A DNA stretch of 64,000 nucleotides from assembly GCA_022711755.1 (NCBI GenBank), contig JAKLEA010000029.1, forward strand, positions 1-64,000, in the 5' to 3' direction. Shown one piece after another: positions 34,803 through 42,500 of the stretch. Positions within the stretch are counted from its first letter, which is position 1. Each line of letters starts with the position of its first letter. This DNA is from Planctomycetota bacterium. Its GTDB lineage: Bacteria; Planctomycetota; Brocadiia; SM23-32; JAKLEA01. The notes beneath the pieces are model-generated. The model was not told the origin of the DNA. It made no database searches and saw only the letters and a program-made list of their open reading frames with translations. Both the position numbers and the translations under genes were made by a program.

Positions 34803-37800
34803 ATGATTCGAACCGCATCACGCCTTGTTCTCGGCATACTGTTCCTGTCCCACATTGCATTTGCAGAGCCGACCGACTGGCGGCACGACCTCGAAAACAG
34901 CGGCGGGGGATACTGGAAGGCCAGAATCCCCGTAACAATCGCGAACGACAAGGCCGAAACCGTCGAAGGCGCTCCGGTATCAATCAGAATCGGCAAGGGT
35001 AAAGGCGAACTCCCGCTTGAAGGCCATCACGCAGAGGAAATTCGAGTATGCGATCCCGCCGGAGACGAACTCCTGTTCAGCATAACGGACAGCCGCGGAC
35101 TGCCCCGGGAATCCGATGCCATGCGCAAGGGCGACATGCTGTCGTTTCGGACAAGCTGCCCCGCCTCCGGCCCGATAACATGCCGAATTTACTTCGACAA
35201 CCCCGCCGCGCATCCGCCCTATGAATTCAGCGCCATCCGCGACGGCGTCGCAAATCCCGGCGCGGAGATCGGCCAAACCGCCCCTGAGGGCTGGACGAGC
35301 GTATTGGAAGACGGCGATCACTCCGTTTCTCTCAGCGACGAAACCCCGCGCGGGGGAAAACGCTGTTTCAAGACCGTCGTCGCCCCCGGGGCGCAGCCCT
35401 CCTGGGTGAAATGGGTGCAGGAAGGCATACTCATTCATCCCGGGAAAGACTATATCCTCACAGGCTGGGTCAGGGCGAAAGACCTGAAAGGCAAGGCCGG
35501 TTGGTACATACATGTCAACGGCGATAAGCCGATGCTGATAAATCAGGTATTAGGGTTCGAGGAATCCCAATTCGGCTGGCGCAAGATCGAGTTCAAATTC
35601 ACGTCACCCCCTGAAGCCGTGAACGCCTCGATCGGAACCGTGCTCTTTGGAACCGGGACGGCATGGCACGATGATGTGGAACTCAAATTGCTCGACCCCG
35701 TCCCCGCTCATCCGGTCGTCATCGGCGATATTGAAACGCTTGAACTCAAAACCGCTCCGATATCCCGCGAATGGTATGTCCCGGGCAGCGGCGACAAAGA
35801 TGTATGGCAGTACCGAAGCGCATTCGTCGTTCGCAACTTCTCCAATGCAAAGCTCTCAAATCAGTTGATCCAGATGGACGCTAACCAGCTTCTTGCCCGG
35901 ATGCGCAAGGGCGCTGCATCCCGCAGCGTCCGCATTGTTGATCCCGTCCAGGAATCCGAACCGCCGAACGGCGCAGGCGGCAAGGCCCTGCCCGTGCTTG
36001 CAATGGACAATCGCCTTTGCTTCATCGGCGACTTCGCCGCAATGTCCGAAAAAACGTTATACGTCTACGTTACCGATTCGCCCGCGCCGCCCGGCCCAGC
36101 GATCAAATATTCCGATCTCGTCTCCGGTCCCGGCAACCTTGTCCGCAACGGAGGCATGAACAAGGGCGCAGAGACTCCCGAAGGATGGTCGTGCGACGAG
36201 GAACCTGCGCGAGAAAATCCGCGCTGCGTAGGAAGAAGAATGCTGACCGGCGGAATCAATGACGGAGCGCACATCAGGCTTGAGGTCTCTCCGGATGCCG
36301 CCAGACAGTGGACCGGATGGCGGCAGCCGGGCGTTCCGGTCGAACCCGGAGCAACCTACCTCTATGCCGGATACATGAAATGCGGCGGCGTCAAGGAGGC
36401 CCGCCTTCACGCCCACATCCACGGCGCTGACGGGGCGCTCATCAAGGACAGCCCTTTCTTCAGCACGAACCGCTCCGTCACCGGAACATCCGACTGGACC
36501 CTCAGCGAAGGAACGGTCCAGATGCCGCCCGAAGCCCGTTCAGTCGAATTGCACCTGACCATGCTCTCCGACGGAATGCTGGATCACGACGAGATACTCT
36601 TCCAGCGTGTCATGTTCTCAAAAGTGGAGGATATCGAAGCACGAGAGCGAACCGATGCGGTGAAGAAAACCTCCCCCCTGACATGCTGGCAGGAGAACGC
36701 ACTGGTAAAAGTCTTCCGCTGGACCCCGCCGCCCGCGCAGACGGAGTCTTCATTGTCCGCCGCGCTGGCCCGGAATGAAATTGAATCGCTGCAGCTTGTG
36801 CTGCGCTCCTCCAAGCCGCTGCGCCGCGTTCGCGTCGAGGTCGGGGACATCAAAAGCCCGGACAGAACGTCTCTTCCAAAACCGGAAATCGCCCTCGTCG
36901 GATACGTGCCCATTGATTATCCAACGTCTTATTATCAGTCCCGGAAACCCGAATGGTATAGGAAACGCCCGACAGCCCCGCCCAAATCCGACGGATGGGC
37001 GGATGACTGGCCCGATCCCCTCCCCCCCGCAGCCCCGTTTGCGCTGGAACCCGACCGCAGCCAGCCGGTCTGGATCATGGTCAGCGCCCCAAAAGACGCG
37101 CCGGCCGGCACATACGAGGGCCGCGTGACTATTTCCTCCCCCGACCTTCAGAAGCCCGTTTCGCTGCCGCTTGTTGTTACCGTTTGGAATTTCGACCTGC
37201 CGAAGACTTCCGCCCTGAAGGTCATATACGATTACCGCCCATCGTTTGACACAATGTTCGGCGCGAAGATTGATGACGCATATTTCGAGAAATGGTACCG
37301 CTTCCTGGCAAGACATCGCGTCTGCCCTGATCGCGTCAAGCCGGAGATAAGCGTAGGATATGAAAACGGAACCCCGGTCATCCGTTCGCAAGCTTACGAC
37401 CGCATGGCGTCTCTCTGCTTTGACGAGCTTGGCATGAACGTCACCTACGCTCCTGGGGAGTTCTACTGCGGCGGGTGGGCTTACCTGCCAACCCCCTTCC
37501 TGGGATTGGAGCCATTCACAACTGAATACGAGAAGGCGGTAACAGCCTGCTACAAGGCCTACGTCGCGCACATGAAGGACAAGGGCTGGTATGACAAAGT
37601 CATCATGTACATGTCCGATGAGCCGCATTGCTGGAACAACGAGAAAATCTCCGGCAATCTGTCGCGCTGCTGCGACATCATCCGAAAGGCCGATCCCGAC
37701 GCGAAAGTCTACTCCAGCACATGGGAATGCTTCAGCGGGCTTGTCGGCCACCTGAACGTCTGGGGCGCGGGACCGCACGGAAGTTTCAAGGTCGAGGAAA

Positions 37801-38381
37801 TCCGCCGGCAGCAGGTCGCCGGCGACACGATCTGGTACACCACCGACGGCCACATGTGCATTGACACCCCCTGCCTGGCAATCGAACGCCTCCTGCCGCA
37901 TCTGTGCTGGAAATACGGCGTGGAATGTTACGAGTTCTGGGGCATCAACTGGTACACCTTCAACCCCTGGGAGCGCGGCTGGCATAAATACATCTTCCAG
38001 TCCGACACTGGCAACCCGAAGGACGGCTACTGGGTGCGCTACCCCAACGGCGACGGCTATCTCGTCTACCCCGGATGGGCGATCGGCGTGGACGGCCCGG
38101 TCAGTTCGATCCGCCTTGAACAAGCCCGTGAAGGCATCGAGGACTACGAATATTTCGTCCTGCTGGACCGTCTGATAAAAGAAGCCGAGAAACAGAAGAT
38201 AGCCGTCCCCGACGCCCGCAAGGCGATGGAGATTGCATCCGCGCTTGTCGTAATACCCAACGCGGGCGGTTGCCGCTCGACGGAACTCATGCCAGACCCG
38301 GACGCAGTGATGGACGCCCGGGCCGCTCTTGCGCGCGAAATCGTCCTGCTCAACAAGCGGCTGGAATTCGAGGCAAAGTAG
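34803..38381 (+). CDS. Secreted GH123/DUF4091-like glycosidase with jelly-roll domains
   Basis: 1192 aa with a signal peptide (ASRLVLGILFLSHIAFA). The first 630 residues contain at least two carbohydrate-binding-like beta domains with NAGAEIG/NGGMNKGAE starts (LVRNGGMNKGAETPEGWSC). The C-terminal 560 residues match the DUF4091/GH123 catalytic region: YMSDEPHCWNN with adjacent D939-E940, the pair used in substrate-assisted cleavage of N-acetylhexosamines in GH123, and the closing LEQAREGIEDYEYFVLLDRL typical of DUF4091. GGAGG lies before the ATG. Substrate may be an N-acetylgalactosamine-containing glycan; that is inference. Confidence 0.82.
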   Translation: MIRTASRLVLGILFLSHIAFAEPTDWRHDLENSGGGYWKARIPVTIANDKAETVEGAPVSIRIGKGKGELPLEGHHAEEIRVCDPAGDELLFSITDSRGLPRESDAMRKGDMLSFRTSCPASGPITCRIYFDNPAAHPPYEFSAIRDGVANPGAEIGQTAPEGWTSVLEDGDHSVSLSDETPRGGKRCFKTVVAPGAQPSWVKWVQEGILIHPGKDYILTGWVRAKDLKGKAGWYIHVNGDKPMLINQVLGFEESQFGWRKIEFKFTSPPEAVNASIGTVLFGTGTAWHDDVELKLLDPVPAHPVVIGDIETLELKTAPISREWYVPGSGDKDVWQYRSAFVVRNFSNAKLSNQLIQMDANQLLARMRKGAASRSVRIVDPVQESEPPNGAGGKALPVLAMDNRLCFIGDFAAMSEKTLYVYVTDSPAPPGPAIKYSDLVSGPGNLVRNGGMNKGAETPEGWSCDEEPARENPRCVGRRMLTGGINDGAHIRLEVSPDAARQWTGWRQPGVPVEPGATYLYAGYMKCGGVKEARLHAHIHGADGALIKDSPFFSTNRSVTGTSDWTLSEGTVQMPPEARSVELHLTMLSDGMLDHDEILFQRVMFSKVEDIEARERTDAVKKTSPLTCWQENALVKVFRWTPPPAQTESSLSAALARNEIESLQLVLRSSKPLRRVRVEVGDIKSPDRTSLPKPEIALVGYVPIDYPTSYYQSRKPEWYRKRPTAPPKSDGWADDWPDPLPPAAPFALEPDRSQPVWIMVSAPKDAPAGTYEGRVTISSPDLQKPVSLPLVVTVWNFDLPKTSALKVIYDYRPSFDTMFGAKIDDAYFEKWYRFLARHRVCPDRVKPEISVGYENGTPVIRSQAYDRMASLCFDELGMNVTYAPGEFYCGGWAYLPTPFLGLEPFTTEYEKAVTACYKAYVAHMKDKGWYDKVIMYMSDEPHCWNNEKISGNLSRCCDIIRKADPDAKVYSSTWECFSGLVGHLNVWGAGPHGSFKVEEIRRQQVAGDTIWYTTDGHMCIDTPCLAIERLLPHLCWKYGVECYEFWGINWYTFNPWERGWHKYIFQSDTGNPKDGYWVRYPNGDGYLVYPGWAIGVDGPVSSIRLEQAREGIEDYEYFVLLDRLIKEAEKQKIAVPDARKAMEIASALVVIPNAGGCRSTELMPDPDAVMDARAALAREIVLLNKRLEFEAK

Positions 38382-38382
38382 A

Positions 38383-38400
38383 GGCACGTAGCAACGTGCC
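38383..38400. terminator. Hairpin after the GH123-like gene
   Basis: GGCACGT, AGCA, ACGTGCC starting 2 bases after the stop codon. No T-tract follows, so it is either a weak terminator or a small dispersed repeat. Confidence 0.35.
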
Positions 38401-38478
38401 CTTGCTGTTGCCACGTACCACAGCGCCAGATGCCGCCTATACTCGAACATCTACTTCGCCCCGATTCGTGAGGAAAAC

Positions 38479-39432
38479 ATGAAACTGACCAAAGTTGACG
38501 AAGGATTCGCCTTCATCGGAGACGAAGACGTCCCGTCCTGCCATGCTTCAAGCATCGCCCAACTGCCGGACGGCACGCTGGTCGCCGTCTGGTACGCGGG
38601 CAAGGAGGAAGGCTCCCCCGACTCCGGCGAATACATGGCCGTCAAGCGCCCCAACGCCGACGGCTGGCATCCGTATCGTGTCTTTATAAACGTCCCTGAC
38701 TGGCCAGCAGGCAATCCCCGCATCTATCTCGACGCAGCGGGACGGCTCGTTGTCATGTATACGATCTGTTATGGGAGGTGGTGTCGCGCCGACACGCTCT
38801 ACACCCGGTTCTCCACCAACGGCGCGCTGACATGGTCCAGGCCGAGGGAAATCCCTTTCAATCCCAAGGTCCTCGGCAAGAATCCCCCGGTCGTTTATCC
38901 TGACGGACGCATCGTTGCGCCGATCACGGTTGAGAACATGGACTACGGAGCTTCCTGCATAATCAGCGACGACAACGGCGAGACGTGGCGCATGGTCGGC
39001 GCGCTACGCGGACGCGAGGAGGGACAGCGGGTTCTCCAGCCGACGATCGCCCCGCTGGCCGACGGCAGCCTGCTCATGCTGCTCAGGACGAACATGGATC
39101 GTATCTGGCGCTCCCGCTCGACCGACAGGGGGGAAACGTGGTCCCCGCCCGAACCCACCGACCTCCCGCACAACCGCTCCGGAATCTGCATGATACGCCA
39201 TTCATCTGGAAACGTGTTTCTGGCGCTCAATCCGGTCGCCGAAGGCCGCACCCCGCTGGCGATTTTCCGATCTCCGGACGAAGGCGCATCCTGGCATGAA
39301 GCCGTTATGCTGGAAGACGGTCCGGGCGAATATTCCTACCCGACGCTGATAGAAGGCATCGGCGGCCTGATCCACATCATCTACACGTGGCGTCGGGAGC
39401 GGATCAAATGGGCGGCGCTTCGGATTGACTGA
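38479..39432 (+). CDS. Sialidase-like BNR/Asp-box protein
   Basis: 317 aa, six-bladed propeller of the exo-alpha-sialidase superfamily. Asp-box-like motifs SDDNGETW, STDRGETW and SPDEGASW and STNGALTW mark the blades. No signal peptide is evident, so it may be cytoplasmic. Many family members are not true sialidases; substrate unknown. GAGGAAAAC lies before the ATG. It follows the GH123-like gene by 97 bases. Confidence 0.82.
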   Translation: MKLTKVDEGFAFIGDEDVPSCHASSIAQLPDGTLVAVWYAGKEEGSPDSGEYMAVKRPNADGWHPYRVFINVPDWPAGNPRIYLDAAGRLVVMYTICYGRWCRADTLYTRFSTNGALTWSRPREIPFNPKVLGKNPPVVYPDGRIVAPITVENMDYGASCIISDDNGETWRMVGALRGREEGQRVLQPTIAPLADGSLLMLLRTNMDRIWRSRSTDRGETWSPPEPTDLPHNRSGICMIRHSSGNVFLALNPVAEGRTPLAIFRSPDEGASWHEAVMLEDGPGEYSYPTLIEGIGGLIHIIYTWRRERIKWAALRID

Positions 39433-39591
39433 TCGCGCATGAATCGCAAAGAATCCCGCGTGGGCGTTTGGCTTTCAGCCACCGGCTCGAAACGAGTTGC
39501 AAACGTCCATCCGGCTCCACCAGCCAGCGGCTATGCCGGGATGAAACGGACGCGTAACTTCTCTCCTGGATAAAGGATGGAATCAAGATCG

Positions 39592-39613
39592 GGCGCGGGC
39601 CTGCGCCCGCGCC
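39592..39613. repeat. GC-rich hairpin and TCAGAGA repeats between convergent genes
   Basis: GGCGCGGGC, CTGC, GCCCGCGCC, followed by about three ATCAGAG units (39617-39640). Nothing else is recognisable in 39433-39655. Confidence 0.5.
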
Positions 39614-39655
39614 ACATCAGAGATCAGAGATCAGAGGGACAGAGACCAACGGCAA

Positions 39656-40558
39656 CTACTGGCGCGACACCACAACACGGAATCCGAGGTAGAAGTCCGG
39701 GTCCGACGGATCGTCGCTGTCGCGGTCGGCCGACCGAGCGTAGTTCGCATCGTCGTTCCACGACCCGCCGCGCAACACACGATAAGTTCCGGAAGATGGG
39801 CCTTGAGGATCGCTCGCCTCCATCTCCGGGTAATCGCCGTACCAATCCGCACACCATTCCCAAACATTCCCGTGCATGTCATACAGCCCCCACGCATTCG
39901 GCTTCTTCTGACCAACAGGATTCGTCGTGCTTCCGGAGTTTGCCGAATACCACGCATAATCGCCAAGCTCCGCCTCGTCGTCCCCGAAACACCATTTTCC
40001 GCGATTCCCCGCCCGACATGCATATTCCCATTCCGCCTCCGTCGGCAGCCGGAACGTAGGGGCGGGTTTCAAACCCGCCCCTACCTGGGCATTTGCGCAC
40101 TTATCCGTCAACTTCCGACAGAACTCAACCGCGTCATCCCATGAAACCTGCTCCACCGGATTGCCAGTCCCCTTGAAACTGCTCGGATTCTTCCCCATCA
40201 CGGCCTCATACTGAGCCTGCGTCACCTCCGTTACGCTCATCCAGAAGGGTCTGGTTATCCTCACCCGATGACGCGGCGTCTCGGCACGGGAAATCACACG
40301 CTTCCATCCCCAGTATCTTCTTATCCCCGGCGGCAGCATTTCATCAATTGTGTCCCCCAGCGTCCATACGCTCCCCATCATGAACTCCCCCGGAAGGATT
40401 TCGACGAATTCCATCGTCACCCCGTCCCCAAGATCAATCGTCATCCGTTGGCCCGCCCCGCCCGTCCACACCTCCTTCGGCCATATCCCCCAGACCGCCA
40501 AGCCAATCGCCGTCAACGCAATCCCAACGACAGCCGTGATTCTCCTTCGATTCTTCAT
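39656..40558 (-). CDS. Formylglycine-generating-enzyme-like (SUMF1) protein with a repeat-derived insert
   Basis: 300 aa with an N-terminal membrane anchor (about 7-27). FGE-sulfatase fold: VEILPGEFMMGS, TEVTQAQYEAVMG, NPVEQVSWDDAVEFCRKL, FRLPTEAEWEYACRAG, PNAWGLYDMHGNVWEWCADWYG, RVLRGGSWNDDANYARSADR. The residues VGAGLKPAPT near 159-168, between FCRKLTDKCANAQ and the FRLPTEAEWEYA core strand, are encoded by a 29-base perfect palindrome. No sulfatase gene lies nearby, and the family often has roles other than sulfatase activation. GGGGTG precedes the ATG. Confidence 0.88.
   Translation of the reverse strand: MKNRRRITAVVGIALTAIGLAVWGIWPKEVWTGGAGQRMTIDLGDGVTMEFVEILPGEFMMGSVWTLGDTIDEMLPPGIRRYWGWKRVISRAETPRHRVRITRPFWMSVTEVTQAQYEAVMGKNPSSFKGTGNPVEQVSWDDAVEFCRKLTDKCANAQVGAGLKPAPTFRLPTEAEWEYACRAGNRGKWCFGDDEAELGDYAWYSANSGSTTNPVGQKKPNAWGLYDMHGNVWEWCADWYGDYPEMEASDPQGPSSGTYRVLRGGSWNDDANYARSADRDSDDPSDPDFYLGFRVVVSRQ
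40056..40084. repeat. 29-base palindrome inside the SUMF1-like gene
   Basis: Arms GTAGGGGCGGGTTT (40056-40069) and AAACCCGCCCCTAC (40071-40084) around one base. It is translated in frame as GAGLKPAPT. Confidence 0.85.
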
Positions 40559-40636
40559 GCTTCACCCCGAAATGGCCCGATCCATATGCGACATATTACC
40601 TCAGCCAGGAGCATTCGTCCAATACAATAAGCAGAC

Positions 40637-40672
40637 CGGACTTGCGCGACAAGCGACGCCGCGCAAGCCCGG
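40637..40672. repeat. Inverted repeat CCGG-CTTGCGCG ... CGCGCAAG-CCGG
   Basis: First of three hairpins in the 284-base gap between the SUMF1-like gene and ilvC. Confidence 0.6.
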
Positions 40673-40687
40673 TGTTTCACGTCAGCG

Positions 40688-40738
40688 GTAGGGTGTGCGA
40701 AACCGAAAGACCTAAGGTCTGAGGTTTTGCACACGCGG
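40688..40738. repeat. TAGGGTG...CACGCGG element, long form
   Basis: Starts GTAGGGTG, ends CACGCGG, with nested arms GTGTGC/GCACAC, AAACC/GGTTT and AGACCT/AGGTCT. Shares its ends with the short forms at 18095 and 40805. Confidence 0.65.
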
Positions 40739-40804
40739 AATCGAGTCTGATGGGCCTTGCCGCGTATGCAAGACGCAGAATGCAGGGATGGGTTCTTGGT
40801 TAAC

Positions 40805-40833
40805 CCGCGTGGGTGCAAGAGCACCCACCCTAC
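40805..40833 (-). repeat. TAGGGTG...CACGCGG element, short form; possible ilvC terminator
   Basis: On the minus strand: GTAGGG, then TGGGTGC, TCTT, GCACCCA, CGCGG, beginning 10 bases after the ilvC stop. No T-tract. Confidence 0.6.
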
Positions 40834-40842
40834 AACTGAATG

Positions 40843-41856
40843 CTACCTCGGCTTCTCAGGAACCTTTGCCGTGATCCACGACATCATCTTGCGCAGCTTG
40901 CGCCCGACGATTTCGATGGGGTGGTCGTAATCCTTGCGGCGCAGGGCGCGGAAGCGCGGGGCCTTCACCTGGTTCTCCAGCATCCACTCGCGCGCGAAGG
41001 TTCCGTCCTGAATCTCGGCGAGAATCTTCTTCATCTCGGCGCGGGTCTCATCCGTGATCAGGCGCGGGCCGCGCGTCAGGTCGCCGTATTCCGCCGTGTC
41101 GCTCACCACGTGGCGCATCCAGCTTATCCCGCCGACGTAGAAGAGGTCTACGATCAGCTTCAGCTCGTGCATCGTCTCGAAGTAGGCCAGTTCGGGCTGA
41201 TATCCGGCCTCGACGAGAGTCTCGAACGCGCTCTTGACCAGGGCGGAAACGCCGCCGCAGAGCACGACCTGCTCGCCGAAGAGGTCCGTCTCGGTCTCCT
41301 CAAGGAAGGTGGTTTCCAGAACGCCGCCGCGCGTTCCACCGATGCCCTTCGCGTAGGCCAGCGTCAGATCGCGGGCTTTGCCAGATGCGTCCTGCTGCAC
41401 CGCGAACAGGCACGGAACGCCTGCACCCTTCAGGTATTCGTCGCGCACCAGCGCACCGGGGCCTTTAGGGGCGACCATGATGACGTCAACCTCCTTCGGG
41501 GGGATGATCTGCCCGTAATGGATGTTGAAGCCGTGGGAGAAACCAAGCGCTTTGCCGGCCTTCATGTGCTTCTTGATCGAGGCTTCGTAGACGCGGGACT
41601 GGATGACGTCCGGGACGAGCATCATGATGATGTCGCCCTTCTCCGCCGCCTCGTCCGCCGTCACCGGCGTGAATCCGTTCTCAACCGCCGTCTTGTAATT
41701 CGGCGTGTCCGGCAGTTCGGCGACGATGACCTCGACGCCGCTGTCGCGAAGATTCATTCCCTGCGCGCAACCCTGGCTTCCGTAACCGATGATGGCCACC
41801 TTCCTGCCCTTCAGAGCCGCCAGGTCCGCGTCATTGTCGTAGTAGACTTTCGCCAT
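40843..41856 (-). CDS. ilvC: Ketol-acid reductoisomerase
   Basis: 337 aa, class I (short) KARI. The nucleotide-binding loop AIIGYGSQGCAQGMNLRDSGVEVIV is near 20-45, followed by AKGPG and the C-terminal knotted domain with metal ligands in the TYKTAVE-type region: ETDLFGEQVVLCGG near 190-203, the E residues in YFETMHELKLIVDL near 225-240. It converts acetolactate to dihydroxyisovalerate in valine/leucine/isoleucine synthesis. Downstream of ilvN on the same strand, but 117 bases away with a REP-like hairpin between. Confidence 0.96.
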   Translation of the reverse strand: MAKVYYDNDADLAALKGRKVAIIGYGSQGCAQGMNLRDSGVEVIVAELPDTPNYKTAVENGFTPVTADEAAEKGDIIMMLVPDVIQSRVYEASIKKHMKAGKALGFSHGFNIHYGQIIPPKEVDVIMVAPKGPGALVRDEYLKGAGVPCLFAVQQDASGKARDLTLAYAKGIGGTRGGVLETTFLEETETDLFGEQVVLCGGVSALVKSAFETLVEAGYQPELAYFETMHELKLIVDLFYVGGISWMRHVVSDTAEYGDLTRGPRLITDETRAEMKKILAEIQDGTFAREWMLENQVKAPRFRALRRKDYDHPIEIVGRKLRKMMSWITAKVPEKPR

Positions 41857-41873
41857 TTTTCAAAACCCTTTCA

Positions 41874-41904
41874 TGGAAAAATGGGGACAGCGACCATATT
41901 TCCA
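41874..41904. repeat. REP-like hairpin between ilvN and ilvC
   Basis: TGGAAAAATGG (41874-41884), GGACAGCGA, CCATATTTCCA (41894-41904), one mismatch in 11 pairs. The AATGGGGACAG core is of a type I recall from REP elements mobilised by IS200-like (RAYT) transposases; no transposase is in the window. Confidence 0.6.
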
Positions 41905-41973
41905 ACCTGTCAAAAACAGCAATCCTCCGGCGCGGGAAACATGAGCGATGAAGCCATGCCCCGCCTGGGCGGA

Positions 41974-42486
41974 TCACTTGCCCTTGCCCTGGGCGCTTCC
42001 CCTGACCATCGCTATCCTGCCCGTGCGAGACATCTCCTTCACGCCATAGGGCTTGATCAGGTTCACAAACGCCTCGAGCTTCGATTCCTGACCGCTGATC
42101 TCGACTATGACGTCCTTCATCCCGACGTCAATAATCCGACCGCGGAAAATGTCCGTTATCAGGCTGATTTCCGAACGTTGCGCCGGCGTCGCCGAAACCT
42201 TCACCATCATAAGATCGCGCTCGACGTAACTTCCGGGCGCAAGATCGGTGACGCTGACCACATTGATGATCTTGGAAAGCTGCTTGCGGACCTGCTCCAG
42301 GGTCGCGTCATCCCCCGGCACGACAATCGTCATCCGCGACAACTCCGGATCCTCGGTCTCGCCGACTGCCAGACTGTCAATGTTGAAACCCCTTGCGCTG
42401 AACATCCCGGCAATGTGCGCCAGGACACCGACCTTGTTCTCAACCAGCGCAGAGATGATATGCTTGCGCGTCTTTTCTTCCGCCAT
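41974..42486 (-). CDS. ilvN: Acetolactate synthase small (regulatory) subunit
   Basis: 170 aa from the ATG at 42486; the frame is open much further upstream but that part lies inside the ribulokinase gene and has no coding character. ACT domain at about 8-80 (HIISALVENKVGVLAHIAGMFSARGFNIDSLAVGETEDPELSRMTIVV), then the conserved C-terminal half (ERDLMMVKVSA, FRGRIIDVGMKDVIVEISG). It binds valine and regulates the catalytic subunit IlvB, which is not in this window. Starts 14 bases after the ribulokinase stop. Confidence 0.95.
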   Translation of the reverse strand: MAEEKTRKHIISALVENKVGVLAHIAGMFSARGFNIDSLAVGETEDPELSRMTIVVPGDDATLEQVRKQLSKIINVVSVTDLAPGSYVERDLMMVKVSATPAQRSEISLITDIFRGRIIDVGMKDVIVEISGQESKLEAFVNLIKPYGVKEMSRTGRIAMVRGSAQGKGK

Positions 42487-42500
42487 CTTTCGTCCCGCTT

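Noticed and set aside
36750..38450. 566-codon minus-strand frame opposite the GH123-like gene
   Set aside because: Shadow of a real gene with clear catalytic motifs on the plus strand.
39614..39640. CRISPR-like array from ATCAGAG units
   Set aside because: Units are only 7 bases, directly adjacent, without spacers, and no cas genes are present.
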